NCBI RefSeq assembly: GCF_017603825.1
Contig: NZ_CP072014.1
Span: 930,001-994,000, forward strand
From: Arthrobacter crystallopoietes
GTDB taxonomy: Bacteria; Actinomycetota; Actinomycetes; Actinomycetales; Micrococcaceae
Direction of reading: 5' to 3'
DNA length: 64,000 nt
The notes under the pieces are model-generated. The model saw only the letters and a program-made list of their open reading frames with translations, had not been told where the DNA came from and made no database searches. The translations under genes were made by a program, and so were the position numbers. Each line of letters starts with the position of its first letter. Positions within the stretch are counted from its first letter, which is position 1. Positions 44,404-53,512 of this stretch are shown one piece after another.

Positions 44404-45518
44404 AGGTTTTGGTGGCACCGGATAAGTTCAAGGGCACGCTGTCCGCAGCGGAGGCCGCCCAGGCCATGGCGGAGGGCGTGCTGCGCGTCTACCCCGACGC
44501 CGAGGTGCGGACCTTGCCTGTGGCGGACGGCGGTGAGGGGACACTGGAAGCCGCCCTGGCCGCCGGCGCCCAGGAACATACCAGCCGGGTCCGCGGACCG
44601 CTGGACAGAGAGGTGACCGCCTCCTGGGCCATGCTGGACCGCGGCGGCATCAAAACCGCGGTGATTGAAACCGCCCGGGCCTCCGGGCTGCTGCTCACCG
44701 AGCCCTCCGTCCAGACCGCGCTGGCGGCGCATTCCTATGGCAGCGGGCAGCTGATCGCCGCGGCCCTCGACGCGGGCGCGGAGGAAGTTGTGCTCGGGAT
44801 CGGCGGTTCCGCAATGACCGACGGCGGCTCCGGTGCCTTGTGCGCGCTGGGCCTGAAGATTTACGACGGCGGGGCGCAGGTTCCGCTCGGCGGGGCCGGC
44901 CTGGCTACGGCACACCGGATCGATGCCTCCGGCCTGGACGCGCGGCTGGGCTCCGTGACTGTGCGGATTGCCGCAGATGTGGACAACCCGTTGCACGGCC
45001 CGGAAGGCGCAGCGCATGTGTTCGGCCAGCAGAAGGGTGCTGACGCCACGGGCCGGCAGCTCCTGGATGAAGGACTGCAGCGGTGGGCGGAACTGCTGCG
45101 GCAGGAGACCGGGGCCGAGGTCAACGTCCCCGGAGCCGGTGCCGCGGGCGGCTTCCCGGCAGGCTTCCTCGGCCTGACCAAGGCACGGCTGGAGCGCGGC
45201 TTTGACCTGGTGGCCGAACTGACCGGTCTCGATGCTGCCCTGGACGGCACGGACCTGGTGATCACCGGCGAGGGGTCCATGGACGCGCAGTCGGAATACG
45301 GCAAGGCGCCTATGGGCATCGCCGACCGGGCGCACGAGAGGGGAATTCCCGCCGTCGTTGTTGCCGGGAAAATCACCCTGACGGCGGAGCAGCTTGCCGC
45401 GCACGGCGTGGAGGCCGCGGTCAGCCTGCTGGACCTTGCCCGCACGCCGGAAGAAGCCTTTGCCCAGGCGGCCAAGTACGTCACCTGGGGTACGCAGCAG
45501 GCACTCGAGGGAGCGTAA
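44400..45518 (+). CDS. glxK: Glycerate kinase
   Basis: 372 residues of the GarK/GlxK family. VLVAPDKFKGTLSA at the N-terminus, PVADGGEGTLEA and the nucleotide loop GIGGSAMTDGGSG are all present, with GEGSMDAQSEYGKAP near the C-terminus. It phosphorylates D-glycerate to 2- or 3-phosphoglycerate, feeding lower glycolysis. It overlaps the GDPD gene (ATGA), so the two are coupled. Whether the product is 2- or 3-phosphoglycerate is not visible. Confidence 0.94.
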   Translation: MKVLVAPDKFKGTLSAAEAAQAMAEGVLRVYPDAEVRTLPVADGGEGTLEAALAAGAQEHTSRVRGPLDREVTASWAMLDRGGIKTAVIETARASGLLLTEPSVQTALAAHSYGSGQLIAAALDAGAEEVVLGIGGSAMTDGGSGALCALGLKIYDGGAQVPLGGAGLATAHRIDASGLDARLGSVTVRIAADVDNPLHGPEGAAHVFGQQKGADATGRQLLDEGLQRWAELLRQETGAEVNVPGAGAAGGFPAGFLGLTKARLERGFDLVAELTGLDAALDGTDLVITGEGSMDAQSEYGKAPMGIADRAHERGIPAVVVAGKITLTAEQLAAHGVEAAVSLLDLARTPEEAFAQAAKYVTWGTQQALEGA

Positions 45519-45529
45519 ACCGCGGGCCG

Positions 45530-45781
45530 TTAGTCCTCGGGGACGGGTTCCGGCGGGAGGAAGCCGTCCTGGCCCGGGTCGTCCTCACGCTCGGGATCCT
45601 GCCGGGCTTCGTACTCGCCGTCCGGACTCAGCCCCGGAACCCGCTGCCCGGCGTTGGTCAGGCCGGAGGTGAAGGTGTCGCCGTCGAACTCGGCAGCGGA
45701 TCCGCGTTCGGGTTCCGTGGCGTTGATGTCCTGGCGAAGGTGCTCGTCCTCGGGGAGGTTCTCTTCTGGTATCTGGGTCAT
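45530..45781 (-). CDS. Small acidic hypothetical protein
   Basis: 83 residues, very rich in Glu, Asp and Pro (starts MTQIPEENLPEDEHLRQD, ends PPEPVPED), with no hydrophobic helix. No domain is recognised; it looks intrinsically disordered. ATG 45781 has only a weak GGA upstream, but codon use is coherent and the frame is bounded by real neighbours. Convergent with glycerate kinase (11 bases) and divergent from an alpha/beta hydrolase. Confidence 0.55.
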   Translation of the reverse strand: MTQIPEENLPEDEHLRQDINATEPERGSAAEFDGDTFTSGLTNAGQRVPGLSPDGEYEARQDPEREDDPGQDGFLPPEPVPED

Positions 45782-45906
45782 GATTCCAGCCAACCACCGC
45801 TGCTGAAAGGGCACAATGGCTTCCGCGTTCCCCGCCGGTACCACGGGCCAAAAAAATTGCGGGGCGGGCCAGTGTGTCGCCGCCGCCGCTTTGGCATGCT
45901 TGATCC

Positions 45907-46560
45907 ATGGACGAACAGATCGTCGTACTAGCCGAGGGACCGGGGCTGGATGCGGATCTGCACCTGCCTGCCGGCGCCGGGGGGATGGTGGTTTTCGCCC
46001 ACGGCAGCGGCAGCAGCCGCCGCAGCGGGCGCAACATCCAGGTGGCCAGGGAGCTGCAGCGAGCGGGACTGGCCACGCTCCTTTTCGACCTGCTGACGGG
46101 GGACGAAGAGCGGCGTGATGCGGTGGATGCATCCCTGCGCTTCGACATCCCGTTCCTGACGGACCGGCTGACCGCGGTGGTGGACGAGGTCGTCGTCCGT
46201 CCCCCAGTGGCAGGCCTGCCCGTGGGGCTGTTCGGTGCCAGCACCGGCGCTGCGGCTGCACTCGGCACGGCAGCGGCGCGCCCCGGCGTCGTGCATTCAG
46301 TGGTTTCCCGCGGCGGACGGCCGGATCTGGCGGCTGAAGCGCTGTCCGAGGTGAGAGCCCCGACGCTGCTTCTGGTCGGATCGCTGGACCGGCAGGTGAT
46401 TGCCCTTAATGAACAGGCTGCCGCGCGGCTGCCGGCGGAGCACCAGCTGTCCATCATCCCGGGCGCGACGCACCTCTTCGAGGAACCCGGAACGCTGGAG
46501 GAAGTCGCCCGCCAGGCCGCCGCCTGGTTTGTCCGGACCCTGCCGCCCGCCCCGGGCTAA
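45907..46560 (+). CDS. Alpha/beta hydrolase (dienelactone hydrolase-like)
   Basis: 217 residues. VVFAHGSGSSRRSGRNI forms the oxyanion region. GLFGASTGAAAAL is a nucleophile elbow with Ser in GASTG, and the Asp and His lie in VGSLDRQVI and PGATHLFEE. This short form, with HGSGSSR, matches a family often fused or linked to phosphoribosyltransferases in actinobacteria; no such partner is present. The substrate is unknown. Its 3' end reaches into a hairpin shared with dodecin. Confidence 0.87.
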   Translation: MDEQIVVLAEGPGLDADLHLPAGAGGMVVFAHGSGSSRRSGRNIQVARELQRAGLATLLFDLLTGDEERRDAVDASLRFDIPFLTDRLTAVVDEVVVRPPVAGLPVGLFGASTGAAAALGTAAARPGVVHSVVSRGGRPDLAAEALSEVRAPTLLLVGSLDRQVIALNEQAAARLPAEHQLSIIPGATHLFEEPGTLEEVARQAAAWFVRTLPPAPG

Positions 46561-46574
46561 GGAAAGCCCGGGGC
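46549..46574. terminator. Hairpin between convergent hydrolase and dodecin genes
   Basis: GCCCCGGGCT and AGCCCGGGGC pair perfectly around AAGGAA. The left arm is within the last codons of the hydrolase. There is no T run, so termination is plausible but not certain. Confidence 0.5.
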
Positions 46575-46596
46575 AGCCGGCGGGCGGCCTATGGCC

Positions 46597-46806
46597 TCAG
46601 CCTTCGTGCCGGAAGCCGAGCTTGATGGTGACCTGCCAGTCCGCAACGGCCCCGTCCTTAAGATGGCCGCGGGTTTCCGTCACCTCGAACCAGTCCATGT
46701 TGCGCAGCGTCTTGGACGCCTCGGCTACGGCATTGGCGACCGCTTTCTCCATGCTGTCCGGGGACGTGCCGACGATCTCGGTGACGTTGTAGACGTGGTT
46801 GGCCAT
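46597..46806 (-). CDS. Dodecin family flavin-binding protein
   Basis: 69 residues, the standard dodecin size. HVYNVTEIVGTSPDSMEKAVANAV and ASKTLRNMDWFEVTETRGHLKDG are characteristic, including the Trp that stacks on the isoalloxazine ring. Dodecins form dodecamers that store or buffer flavins. ATG 46806 follows AAGGAGGAAGC. Possibly relevant that the locus further right encodes several flavoproteins, but no operon link exists. Confidence 0.95.
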   Translation of the reverse strand: MANHVYNVTEIVGTSPDSMEKAVANAVAEASKTLRNMDWFEVTETRGHLKDGAVADWQVTIKLGFRHEG

Positions 46807-46905
46807 GCTTCCTCCTTGAAGATGGCCCCAGGACCGGACCCTGAGGCGCGATGTCTGCAACGCTAGTCGTCTTGCCGGAATCGGTCTAGGGTGCCGGCCG
46901 CATCG

Positions 46906-48234
46906 TCAGCCGAGCTTGGACGGTTTTACCCCGGAATCCTCGGCCGCGTCCAGCGGTTCGGTGCCGCGCCACCGGGCGATCGCGCTCATGCCGTGGAAGA
47001 TCAGCAGCGCGGCGCCCGTGCCCAGGGCGATGCCCTCGAACGTCAGTTCGCCGATGCTCCAGGTGAAGTTGGCGATGCCGACCACCAACGAAACCCCGGC
47101 AACCGAAAGGTTGATGGGGTTGGCGAAGTTCACCCGGTTCTGCACCCAGATGCGCACGCCCAGAATGCCGATCATGCCGTAGAGCACGACACCGGCCCCG
47201 CCCAGCACACCCGGAGGCACAGTTGCGATGGCCGCGCCGAACTTGGGGAACAGGCTCAGCAGCACCGCGATGACACCGGCCACCCAGTAGGCAGCGGTGG
47301 AGTAGACCTTTGAGGCAGCCATGACGCCGATGTTTTCCGCGTAGGTAGTGGTTCCGGAACCACCGCCGGAACCGGCCAGGACCGTGGCCAAACCGTCAGC
47401 CATCAGCGCCCGCCCGGTGTAAGGGTCCAGATCCTGTCCGGTCATCGCGGCCACCGACTTCACGTGGCCGATGTTTTCGGCAACCAGCACCAGCACAACG
47501 GGGATGAAGAGCCCGACGACGGAAAGATGGAATTCGGGTGCGTGGAAGTCCGGCAGGCCGAACCAGGCGGCATCGTTGATGGAGGAGAAGTCCACCTCGC
47601 CGCGGAAGATCGCGGTGACATAGCCCGCCAACACGCCGATCAGGATGGACAGCCGTCCCAGCAGGCCGCGGAAGAGGACCGTGGTCAGCAGGATGGCGGC
47701 CACGGTGACCAGCCCGGTGATAGCTCCCTGCTCGAAGTTCAGCTTCGCGGTTGGGGCCAGGTTAAGGCCGATGAGCGCCACGATCGAACCAGTGACCACG
47801 GGCGGCATGACCACCTGGATCCAGTGGGTGCCGGCTTTGTGCACAATCAGGCCGACGACGAAGAGCACGGCGCCGGCCATGATGAGACCGCCCAGGGCAC
47901 CGCCCATGCCGTGCTGGTTCATCGCCGCGCCGATCGGGGCGATGAAGGCGAAGCTTGAGCCGAGGTAGCTCGGCACGCGGCCGGCCGTGATGAGCAGGAA
48001 CAGGATGGTGCCCACGCCGGAGAACAGCAGGGTAGTCGACGGCGGAAAACCGGTGAGCAGCGGAACCAGGAACGTCGCGCCGAACATCGCCACCACATGC
48101 TGGGCGCCGATGCCGATGGTCCGCGGCCAGCTCAACCGCTCCTGCGGAGAAACCACGGACCCCGGTCCGATGCGCTTGCCGTCGCCGTGCATCGTCCAGC
48201 CGAGGCCGAGTTTGGTGGAACCGAACGTACCCAT
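46906..48234 (-). CDS. uraA: NCS2-family uracil/xanthine permease
   Basis: 442 residues with 14 predicted membrane segments. Family motifs: GIGAQHVVAMFGATFLVP, SSFAFIAPIGAA, VLVLVAENIGHVKSVA (the substrate-binding Glu) and GGGSGTTTYAENIGVM. This is closest to uracil permeases (UraA/PyrP). ATG 48234 follows AGGAGACTCGCC; an ATG 36 bases earlier lacks such a site. No pyrimidine gene is adjacent, so control cannot be inferred. Confidence 0.92.
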   Translation of the reverse strand: MGTFGSTKLGLGWTMHGDGKRIGPGSVVSPQERLSWPRTIGIGAQHVVAMFGATFLVPLLTGFPPSTTLLFSGVGTILFLLITAGRVPSYLGSSFAFIAPIGAAMNQHGMGGALGGLIMAGAVLFVVGLIVHKAGTHWIQVVMPPVVTGSIVALIGLNLAPTAKLNFEQGAITGLVTVAAILLTTVLFRGLLGRLSILIGVLAGYVTAIFRGEVDFSSINDAAWFGLPDFHAPEFHLSVVGLFIPVVLVLVAENIGHVKSVAAMTGQDLDPYTGRALMADGLATVLAGSGGGSGTTTYAENIGVMAASKVYSTAAYWVAGVIAVLLSLFPKFGAAIATVPPGVLGGAGVVLYGMIGILGVRIWVQNRVNFANPINLSVAGVSLVVGIANFTWSIGELTFEGIALGTGAALLIFHGMSAIARWRGTEPLDAAEDSGVKPSKLG

Positions 48235-48447
48235 GGCGAGTCTCCTGCAGATAAGGGATTTTCTGAGCAAACTTTACCGCCAGCGGCGTTACCCGGCGTC
48301 CGCGGCGCAGCTGCTCAAGCGGGTTTGCTGACGCAATGGCCGGCAGCGCGGAAGTGATCGTGACGCAGATCATGTCCTATGGCGGACGGTTCGGCGCCGA
48401 AAAAGCGTTGGCACCTTTGGACGCCCTATCCCTACCGAAAGGTCCCC

Positions 48448-49077
48448 ATGACAACCCAGAGCACCGCTGGAATCGCCCTGCAGGACGAACTGGTCCTCGA
48501 TGCCGCCGCCGCCGACACACTGTTCCTCGAGGGACGCACGGCCAACACCTTCACCGACGAACCGGTCACCGACGAGCAGTTGCGCGCCATCTACGAGCTG
48601 GCGAAAATGGGCCCCACGTCCATGAACATCCAGCCGCTGCGCATCACCTGGGTCCGTTCCGCCGAAGCGCGCGAGCGGCTGGTCAAGCAGATGGCGGAAG
48701 GCAATCAGGCCAAGACCGCCGCCGCTCCCATGGTGGCCGTCCTGAGCTTCGACACCGAATGGCACGAGCAGTTCCCCGCGCTCTTCCCGCACGCGGCCGA
48801 GCGCAAGGCCATGTTCGACGGCAACGAAGAACTCCGCGCCGTGATGGGCAACAACAACGGCCACATGCAGGCTGCCTACTTCGTCATGGCCGTCCGCGCT
48901 GTCGGCCTGGCCGCCGGTCCCATGGGCGCGTTCGATGCCGCCGGTATCGACGCAGAATTCCACGAAGGCCTGAACCGCAAGACCTTCATGGTGGTCAATA
49001 TCGGCAAGCCGGGCGAGAATGCCTGGCACCCGCGCCTGCCCCGCCTCGACTACGAGTTCGCCACCGCCACGGTCTAA
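48448..49077 (+). CDS. Nitroreductase family, malonic semialdehyde reductase type
   Basis: 209 residues of the FMN-dependent nitroreductase fold. ANTFTDEPVTDEQLRAIYELAKMGPTSMNIQPLR (read in parts) binds FMN. AAYFVMAVRAVGLAAGPMGAFD and the C-terminal NIGKPGENAWHPRLPRLDYE fit the RutE/malonic semialdehyde reductase subgroup, which makes 3-hydroxypropionate. No rut genes are near, so the physiological substrate is open. ATG 48448 follows AAAGG. Convergent with pgm, 8 bases apart. Confidence 0.9.
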   Translation: MTTQSTAGIALQDELVLDAAAADTLFLEGRTANTFTDEPVTDEQLRAIYELAKMGPTSMNIQPLRITWVRSAEARERLVKQMAEGNQAKTAAAPMVAVLSFDTEWHEQFPALFPHAAERKAMFDGNEELRAVMGNNNGHMQAAYFVMAVRAVGLAAGPMGAFDAAGIDAEFHEGLNRKTFMVVNIGKPGENAWHPRLPRLDYEFATATV

Positions 49078-49085
49078 GGCCCGGG

Positions 49086-50732
49086 CTAGGAGATGACGCC
49101 GTCGACGATCGCCTTGGCCTCGGCCTGGACCTGCTTCAGGTGGTCTGCGCCCTTGAAGGACTCCGCGTAGATCTTGTAGACGTCTTCGGTGCCGGAGGGG
49201 CGCGCGGCAAACCAGGCGTTCTCGGTGGTGACCTTGAGCCCGCCGATCGGCGCCCCGTTGCCGGGCGCCTCGGTCAGCTTGGCGGTGATCGCTTCGCCCG
49301 CCAACTCCGTGGCCGAGACATCGGTGGCGGAGAGTTTGCCCAGTGCCGCCTTCTGTTCCCGGCTCGCGGCAGCGTCGATGCGGGCGTACGACGGCGACCC
49401 GAACTTCGCGGTCAGCTCACCATAGATTTCGGACGGCGACTTGCCCGTCACGGCCTTGATCTCCGAGGCCAGCAGTGCCAGCAGGATGCCGTCCTTGTCC
49501 GTCGACCAGGGCTTGCCGTTGAACCGGACAAAGGACGCGCCCGCGGACTCCTCGCCGCCGAAGACACCTTCGCCCGAGAGCAGGCCCGGGACAAACCACT
49601 TGAAGCCGACCGGAACCTCCACCAGCTTGCGCCCGAGATCCGCAGCGACCCGGTCGATGATCGAGGAGGAGACCAGGGTCTTGCCCACGGAGGCGTCCGC
49701 CGGCCACTGCGGACGGTGTGTGTAGAGGTACTGGATGGCCACGGCCAGGTAATGGTTGGGGTTCATCAGGCCGGCATCGGGAGTGACAATCCCGTGCCGG
49801 TCCGCATCGGCGTCGTTGCCGGTGGCAATATCAAAGGAGGCACCGCCGTCGCGGACCTTGGCGATCAGCGAGGCCATGGCGGACGGTGAGGAGCAATCCA
49901 TCCGGATCTTTTCGTCCCAGTCGAGCGTCATGAACGCCCACTGCGGATCCACCGTCGGGTTGACCACGGTGAGTTCCAGATTGTGCCGGTCCGCGATCGC
50001 GCCCCAGTAGTCCACCGACGCGCCGCCCATCGGGTCCGCCCCGATCCGCACGCCGGCTTCGCGGATGGCATCAAGGTCCAGCACCTGCGGCAGGTCTTCC
50101 ACGTAGTTGCTCATGAAGTCGTAGCTGCCCACGGCGCCGGAGAGCTGGGCCTGGCCGATGGGAATGCGCTTCACACCGCGCAGGCCGGATTCGAGCAGCT
50201 CGTTGGCCCGGTTCGCGATCCAGCCGGTGGCATCCGAGTCGGCGGGTCCGCCGTGCGGCGGGTTGTACTTGAATCCGCCGTCCTGCGGCGGGTTATGGGA
50301 CGGGGTGATGACAATGCCGTCGCCTTGGGCGTCCGGATGCGCCGCGTTGTGCTTGAGGATGGCATGGCTGACGGCCGGCGTCGGGGTCCACCCGGTCCGC
50401 GCGTCCACCCAGACGGTCACGCCGTTGCCGGCGAGGACCTCGAGGGCGGTGTTCTGCGCCGGATCGGACAGGGCGTGCGTGTCCTTGCCGACAAACAGCG
50501 GCCCGCTGATGCCCTGGCCGGCGCGGTACTCCACGATGGCCTGCGTAATGGCGGCGATGTGCTCCTCGTTGAAGGAACCTTTGAGGCTGGTGCCGCGGTG
50601 CCCCGAAGTGCCGAACGCCACGCGCTGGACCGGATCGCGCGGATCCGGCTTGATGTCGAAATACGCGTCGAGCAGCGCGGTGAGGTCAACAAGGTCGCTG
50701 GGTTGGGCCAAGGTGCCCGCACGGTTTGCCAT
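49086..50732 (-). CDS. pgm: Phosphoglucomutase (alpha-D-glucose phosphate-specific)
   Basis: 548 residues, the length of E. coli-type Pgm. [10 protein letters not shown] opens the protein, the phosphoserine loop is [12 protein letters not shown], the metal loop [10 protein letters not shown], and the sugar-binding GGEESAGAS. It interconverts glucose-1-P and glucose-6-P, linking glycolysis to glycogen, trehalose and wall sugars. Start ATG 50732 gives the usual N-terminus. It appears monocistronic. Confidence 0.97.
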   Translation of the reverse strand: MANRAGTLAQPSDLVDLTALLDAYFDIKPDPRDPVQRVAFGTSGHRGTSLKGSFNEEHIAAITQAIVEYRAGQGISGPLFVGKDTHALSDPAQNTALEVLAGNGVTVWVDARTGWTPTPAVSHAILKHNAAHPDAQGDGIVITPSHNPPQDGGFKYNPPHGGPADSDATGWIANRANELLESGLRGVKRIPIGQAQLSGAVGSYDFMSNYVEDLPQVLDLDAIREAGVRIGADPMGGASVDYWGAIADRHNLELTVVNPTVDPQWAFMTLDWDEKIRMDCSSPSAMASLIAKVRDGGASFDIATGNDADADRHGIVTPDAGLMNPNHYLAVAIQYLYTHRPQWPADASVGKTLVSSSIIDRVAADLGRKLVEVPVGFKWFVPGLLSGEGVFGGEESAGASFVRFNGKPWSTDKDGILLALLASEIKAVTGKSPSEIYGELTAKFGSPSYARIDAAASREQKAALGKLSATDVSATELAGEAITAKLTEAPGNGAPIGGLKVTTENAWFAARPSGTEDVYKIYAESFKGADHLKQVQAEAKAIVDGVIS

Positions 50733-50906
50733 TGCACCAGCATGCCAAACATCGGGCCGCCCTAGTGACTTGGGTTACCGGAAATTCATCAGATTACGAC
50801 GGCGGCGGTCGCGTCCCTGTTATCCCCAACAAAGTTCTAAGCTAGTAGCGGCAGGCGGCCCGCAGGTAGGCTGTTCTGAGCGGAGCGGATCAAGGGGAGC
50901 AGCACC

Positions 50907-51371
50907 ATGTCAGGTACGGACCACGGGCAGCAGCCGCCGTTCAACGATCCCAAACACCCGAGCTGGTACACGGAACCGGGCGCCGCGGGCAATCCGCCGG
51001 TCCCGCCGTCTGCGCCTGAAGCCGCCCCGAATCCCTATGCCTTCCAGCCCGGCCCGGGGGCCGAGCCTGCACCGCAGTACAATCCGTACGGCGGGCCCGG
51101 CTACAACCAGCAGATGTACTACCAGCCGCAGCCTCAGCCTAAGGGTCTGAGCATCGCCGCCCTGGTCTGCGGGATCGTCGGCGTGGTGACCTTCGGTTTC
51201 CTTTTCCTGCCCCAGATCGCCGCCATCGTGCTGGGCCACATCAGCCTGTCCAAAGAGCCGGCGGGACGGGGATTGGCCATCGGCGGGCTGGTGATGGGTT
51301 ATTTGGTGGCCGGACTCTGGGCGATCCTGCTGTTCTTCGGGGTCATCGGCGCGGCCACCAGCGGTTTCTGA
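50907..51371 (+). CDS. DUF4190 domain membrane protein
   Basis: 154 residues. The first ~75 are Pro/Gln/Tyr-rich and disordered. The DUF4190 domain follows with two helices: GLSIAALVCGIVGVVTFGF and GLAIGGLVMGYLVAGLWAILLFF, joined by LGHISLSKE. The family is common in actinobacteria with unknown function. ATG 50907 follows AGGGGAGCAGC. It lies between pgm (divergent) and the arsenic locus (convergent with arsR). Confidence 0.88.
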   Translation: MSGTDHGQQPPFNDPKHPSWYTEPGAAGNPPVPPSAPEAAPNPYAFQPGPGAEPAPQYNPYGGPGYNQQMYYQPQPQPKGLSIAALVCGIVGVVTFGFLFLPQIAAIVLGHISLSKEPAGRGLAIGGLVMGYLVAGLWAILLFFGVIGAATSGF

Positions 51372-51431
51372 CGTCCCGCTCCGGCCCTCGGGCGGCCCGC
51401 CCCTAACTGCTGCTTCCTGCTACCGGCGTTG

Positions 51432-51797
51432 TTACTTGGGTTCGGCCAGCACTCCGGCCAGGTTGTCCAGCGCTCCCGGTACCAGCGAGAAGTAGGCCCA
51501 GACACCGCGCTTCTCCCGGCGCAGGATGCCCGCGTCGACCAAAACCTTCAGGTGGTGGGACACCGTTGGCTGCCCAAGTCCCAATGGTTCCATGAGGTCA
51601 CAGACGCAGGCCTCCGCCCCTTCGCTGGCCGAGATGATCGAGATCAAACGCAGCCGGTTCGGATCCGCCACTGCCTTGAACTGCGCCGCCAGCGCGGCGG
51701 CCCGCTCGGCACTCATGACCGGCGCTCCGGCCGGGGTGCAGCACGATGCCTGGTCCTCTTGGATGCGCGGTGACTCAAACTCAGTAACGGAAGCCAT
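51432..51797 (-). CDS. arsR: ArsR-family arsenic-responsive repressor
   Basis: About 121 residues from ATG 51797; an ATG nine bases earlier is equally possible. The winged HTH contains VCDLMEPLGLGQPTVSHHLKVLVDAGI. Cysteines sit in two places: an N-terminal pair (SCC, about 19-20) and CVC in the HTH region (about 64-66). That is the arrangement known for Corynebacterium glutamicum ArsR, where As(III) bridges the N-terminal pair and a helix Cys. It should repress the divergent acr3 operon and itself. Inverted repeats lie in the 111-base gap between them. Confidence 0.93.
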   Translation of the reverse strand: MASVTEFESPRIQEDQASCCTPAGAPVMSAERAAALAAQFKAVADPNRLRLISIISASEGAEACVCDLMEPLGLGQPTVSHHLKVLVDAGILRREKRGVWAYFSLVPGALDNLAGVLAEPK

Positions 51798-51818
51798 GTC
51801 ATCCATTATGCACAGAGA

Positions 51819-51848
51819 TTGACACTCGTCGATATGTCCCCCCATACT
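51819..51848 (+). promoter_or_regulatory. Promoter of the acr3 arsenic operon
   Basis: TTGACA (51819-51824), 18 bases, CATACT (51843-51848). The element is upstream of acr3 and overlaps the region likely controlled by ArsR. Confidence 0.6.
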
Positions 51849-51850
51849 CG

Positions 51851-51880
51851 GTATCGATACACATCGATTTTCGTCGATGT
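51851..51880. promoter_or_regulatory. Palindromic ArsR operator candidates
   Basis: GTATCGATAC (51851-51860) is a perfect 10-bp palindrome. It is directly followed by ACATCGA-N6-TCGATGT (51861-51880), a perfect 7-6-7 inverted repeat. Both lie just downstream of the acr3 -10 and between the divergent genes, where repressor binding would block transcription. Confidence 0.6.
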
Positions 51881-51908
51881 TTAACTGATCCCCATGCCGA
51901 GGAGCTAA

Positions 51909-53021
51909 GTGAGCACCCCCGTCGCAACGCCCGAAACCGGTCAGGTTACCGCCCGGCTTTCAACTCTTGACCGTTTCCTGCCCGTCTGGATCATCGCCGC
52001 CATGGCGGCAGGCCTGCTGCTGGGGCGCTTCATCCCGGGCCTGGCGGGCGCGCTGGATGCGGTCCAGGTGGCGGATGTTTCCCTCCCCATCGCTATCGGG
52101 CTGCTGGTGATGATGTACCCGGTGCTGGCCAAGGTCCGCTACGACGAGACCCACCGCGTGATGGCGGATAAGAAGCTCATGATCAGCTCGCTGGTAATCA
52201 ACTGGCTCGCGGCCCCGGCCTTCATGTTCGCGCTGGCCTGGATCTTCCTGCCGGACCTGCCCGAATACCGGACCGGCCTGATCATCGTGGGGCTCGCCCG
52301 CTGCATCGCCATGGTGATGATCTGGAACGACCTGGCCTGCGGCGACCGTGAAGCCGCGGCCGTGCTGGTGGCGATCAACTCGGTTTTCCAGGTCATCGCG
52401 TTCGGCGCGCTGGGCTGGTTCTACCTGCAGCTGCTGCCCTCCTGGCTGGGACTGCCCACCACCAGCGCCGAATTCTCTTTCTGGGCCATCACCGTCAGCG
52501 TCCTGATCTTCTTAGGGATTCCGCTGCTGGCCGGCTTCCTGACCCGCACGATCGGGGAAAAAGCCAAGGGCCGCGACTGGTACGAGAACAAGTTCCTGCC
52601 CAGGCTCGGCCCCTGGGCGCTCTACGGCCTGCTGTTCACGATCGTGCTGCTGTTCGCCCTGCAGGGAGACGAAATCACGTCCAATCCGCTGGACGTCGCC
52701 CGGATCGCGCTGCCGTTGCTGGTCTACTTCTCCGTGGTCTTCGGGGCCGGCATGGTGATCGGCAAACTCCTGAACATGGGCTACGCGCGGACCACTACGC
52801 TGGCGTTCACTGCAGCCGGGAACAACTTCGAACTGGCTATTGCGGTGGCGATCGGCACCTACGGCGTCACCTCCGGGCAGGCGCTGGCCGGCGTCGTCGG
52901 TCCGCTGATCGAGGTACCGGTCCTGGTGGCCCTGGTGTACGTAGCCCTCTGGGCGCAAAAGAAATACTGGCCCGCATCCACCCCCGCACTCTCCGCACCC
53001 ATCGAAGGAACGACGAAGTAA
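51909..53021 (+). CDS. acr3: ACR3-family arsenite efflux transporter
   Basis: 370 residues with ten membrane helices. LDRFLPVWIIAAMAAGLLLGRFIPG opens the protein, and the conserved Cys needed for arsenite transport is in GLARCIAMVMIWNDLACGD. AAGNNFELAIAVAIG marks the late conserved helix. It exports As(OH)3 using the membrane potential. GTG 51909 follows GAGGAGC. The stop overlaps the arsC start by one base (TAATG). Confidence 0.97.
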   Translation: MSTPVATPETGQVTARLSTLDRFLPVWIIAAMAAGLLLGRFIPGLAGALDAVQVADVSLPIAIGLLVMMYPVLAKVRYDETHRVMADKKLMISSLVINWLAAPAFMFALAWIFLPDLPEYRTGLIIVGLARCIAMVMIWNDLACGDREAAAVLVAINSVFQVIAFGALGWFYLQLLPSWLGLPTTSAEFSFWAITVSVLIFLGIPLLAGFLTRTIGEKAKGRDWYENKFLPRLGPWALYGLLFTIVLLFALQGDEITSNPLDVARIALPLLVYFSVVFGAGMVIGKLLNMGYARTTTLAFTAAGNNFELAIAVAIGTYGVTSGQALAGVVGPLIEVPVLVALVYVALWAQKKYWPASTPALSAPIEGTTK

Positions 53022-53464
53022 TGACCACCAGCGCCGACTCCACCGCCAAGAAGCCGTCCGTCCTCTTCGTCTGCGTCCATAATGCGGGACGCTCGCAGAT
53101 GGCCGCTGCCTACCTGACCCACCTGGCCAAGGGCGCCATCGAGGTCCGGTCTGCGGGATCCCAGCCTGCGGACCAGGTGAACCTTGCCGCCGTCGAGGCT
53201 ATGCGCGAAGAGGGCATCGACATCTCCGCCGAGCTGCCCAAGGTCCTCACCACCGAGGCCGTCAAGGATTCCGACGTTGTCGTCACCATGGGCTGCGGCG
53301 ACGAGTGCCCGTACTTCCCGGGCAAGCGCTACGAAGACTGGGTGCTGGAGGATCCGGCTGGCAAGGGCGTGGACTCCGTCCGCCCGATCCGGGACGACAT
53401 CAAGGGTCGGATCGAAAAGCTGATCTCCGAGCTGCTGCCGGCCGCTCATCCGGACGCCAACTAA
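53021..53464 (+). CDS. arsC: Arsenate reductase (LMW-phosphatase type)
   Basis: 147 residues. The P-loop CVHNAGRSQMAAAYL (Cys18, CX5R) holds arsenate. The general-acid Asp is in VLEDPAGKG. GCGDECPYFPG carries the second Cys pair typical of actinobacterial, mycothiol-dependent ArsC. It reduces As(V) to As(III) for Acr3 export. It is coupled to acr3 and followed by a thioredoxin-reductase gene. Confidence 0.95.
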   Translation: MTTSADSTAKKPSVLFVCVHNAGRSQMAAAYLTHLAKGAIEVRSAGSQPADQVNLAAVEAMREEGIDISAELPKVLTTEAVKDSDVVVTMGCGDECPYFPGKRYEDWVLEDPAGKGVDSVRPIRDDIKGRIEKLISELLPAAHPDAN

Positions 53465-53512
53465 CCACATCGCGATCCACCACGCGGCGCCGGCACAGAA
53501 GGACGAACGAAT

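Noticed and set aside
48336-49889. 517-residue plus-strand frame over the nitroreductase and pgm
   Set aside because: It changes composition where it crosses two real genes on different strands, so it cannot be one protein.
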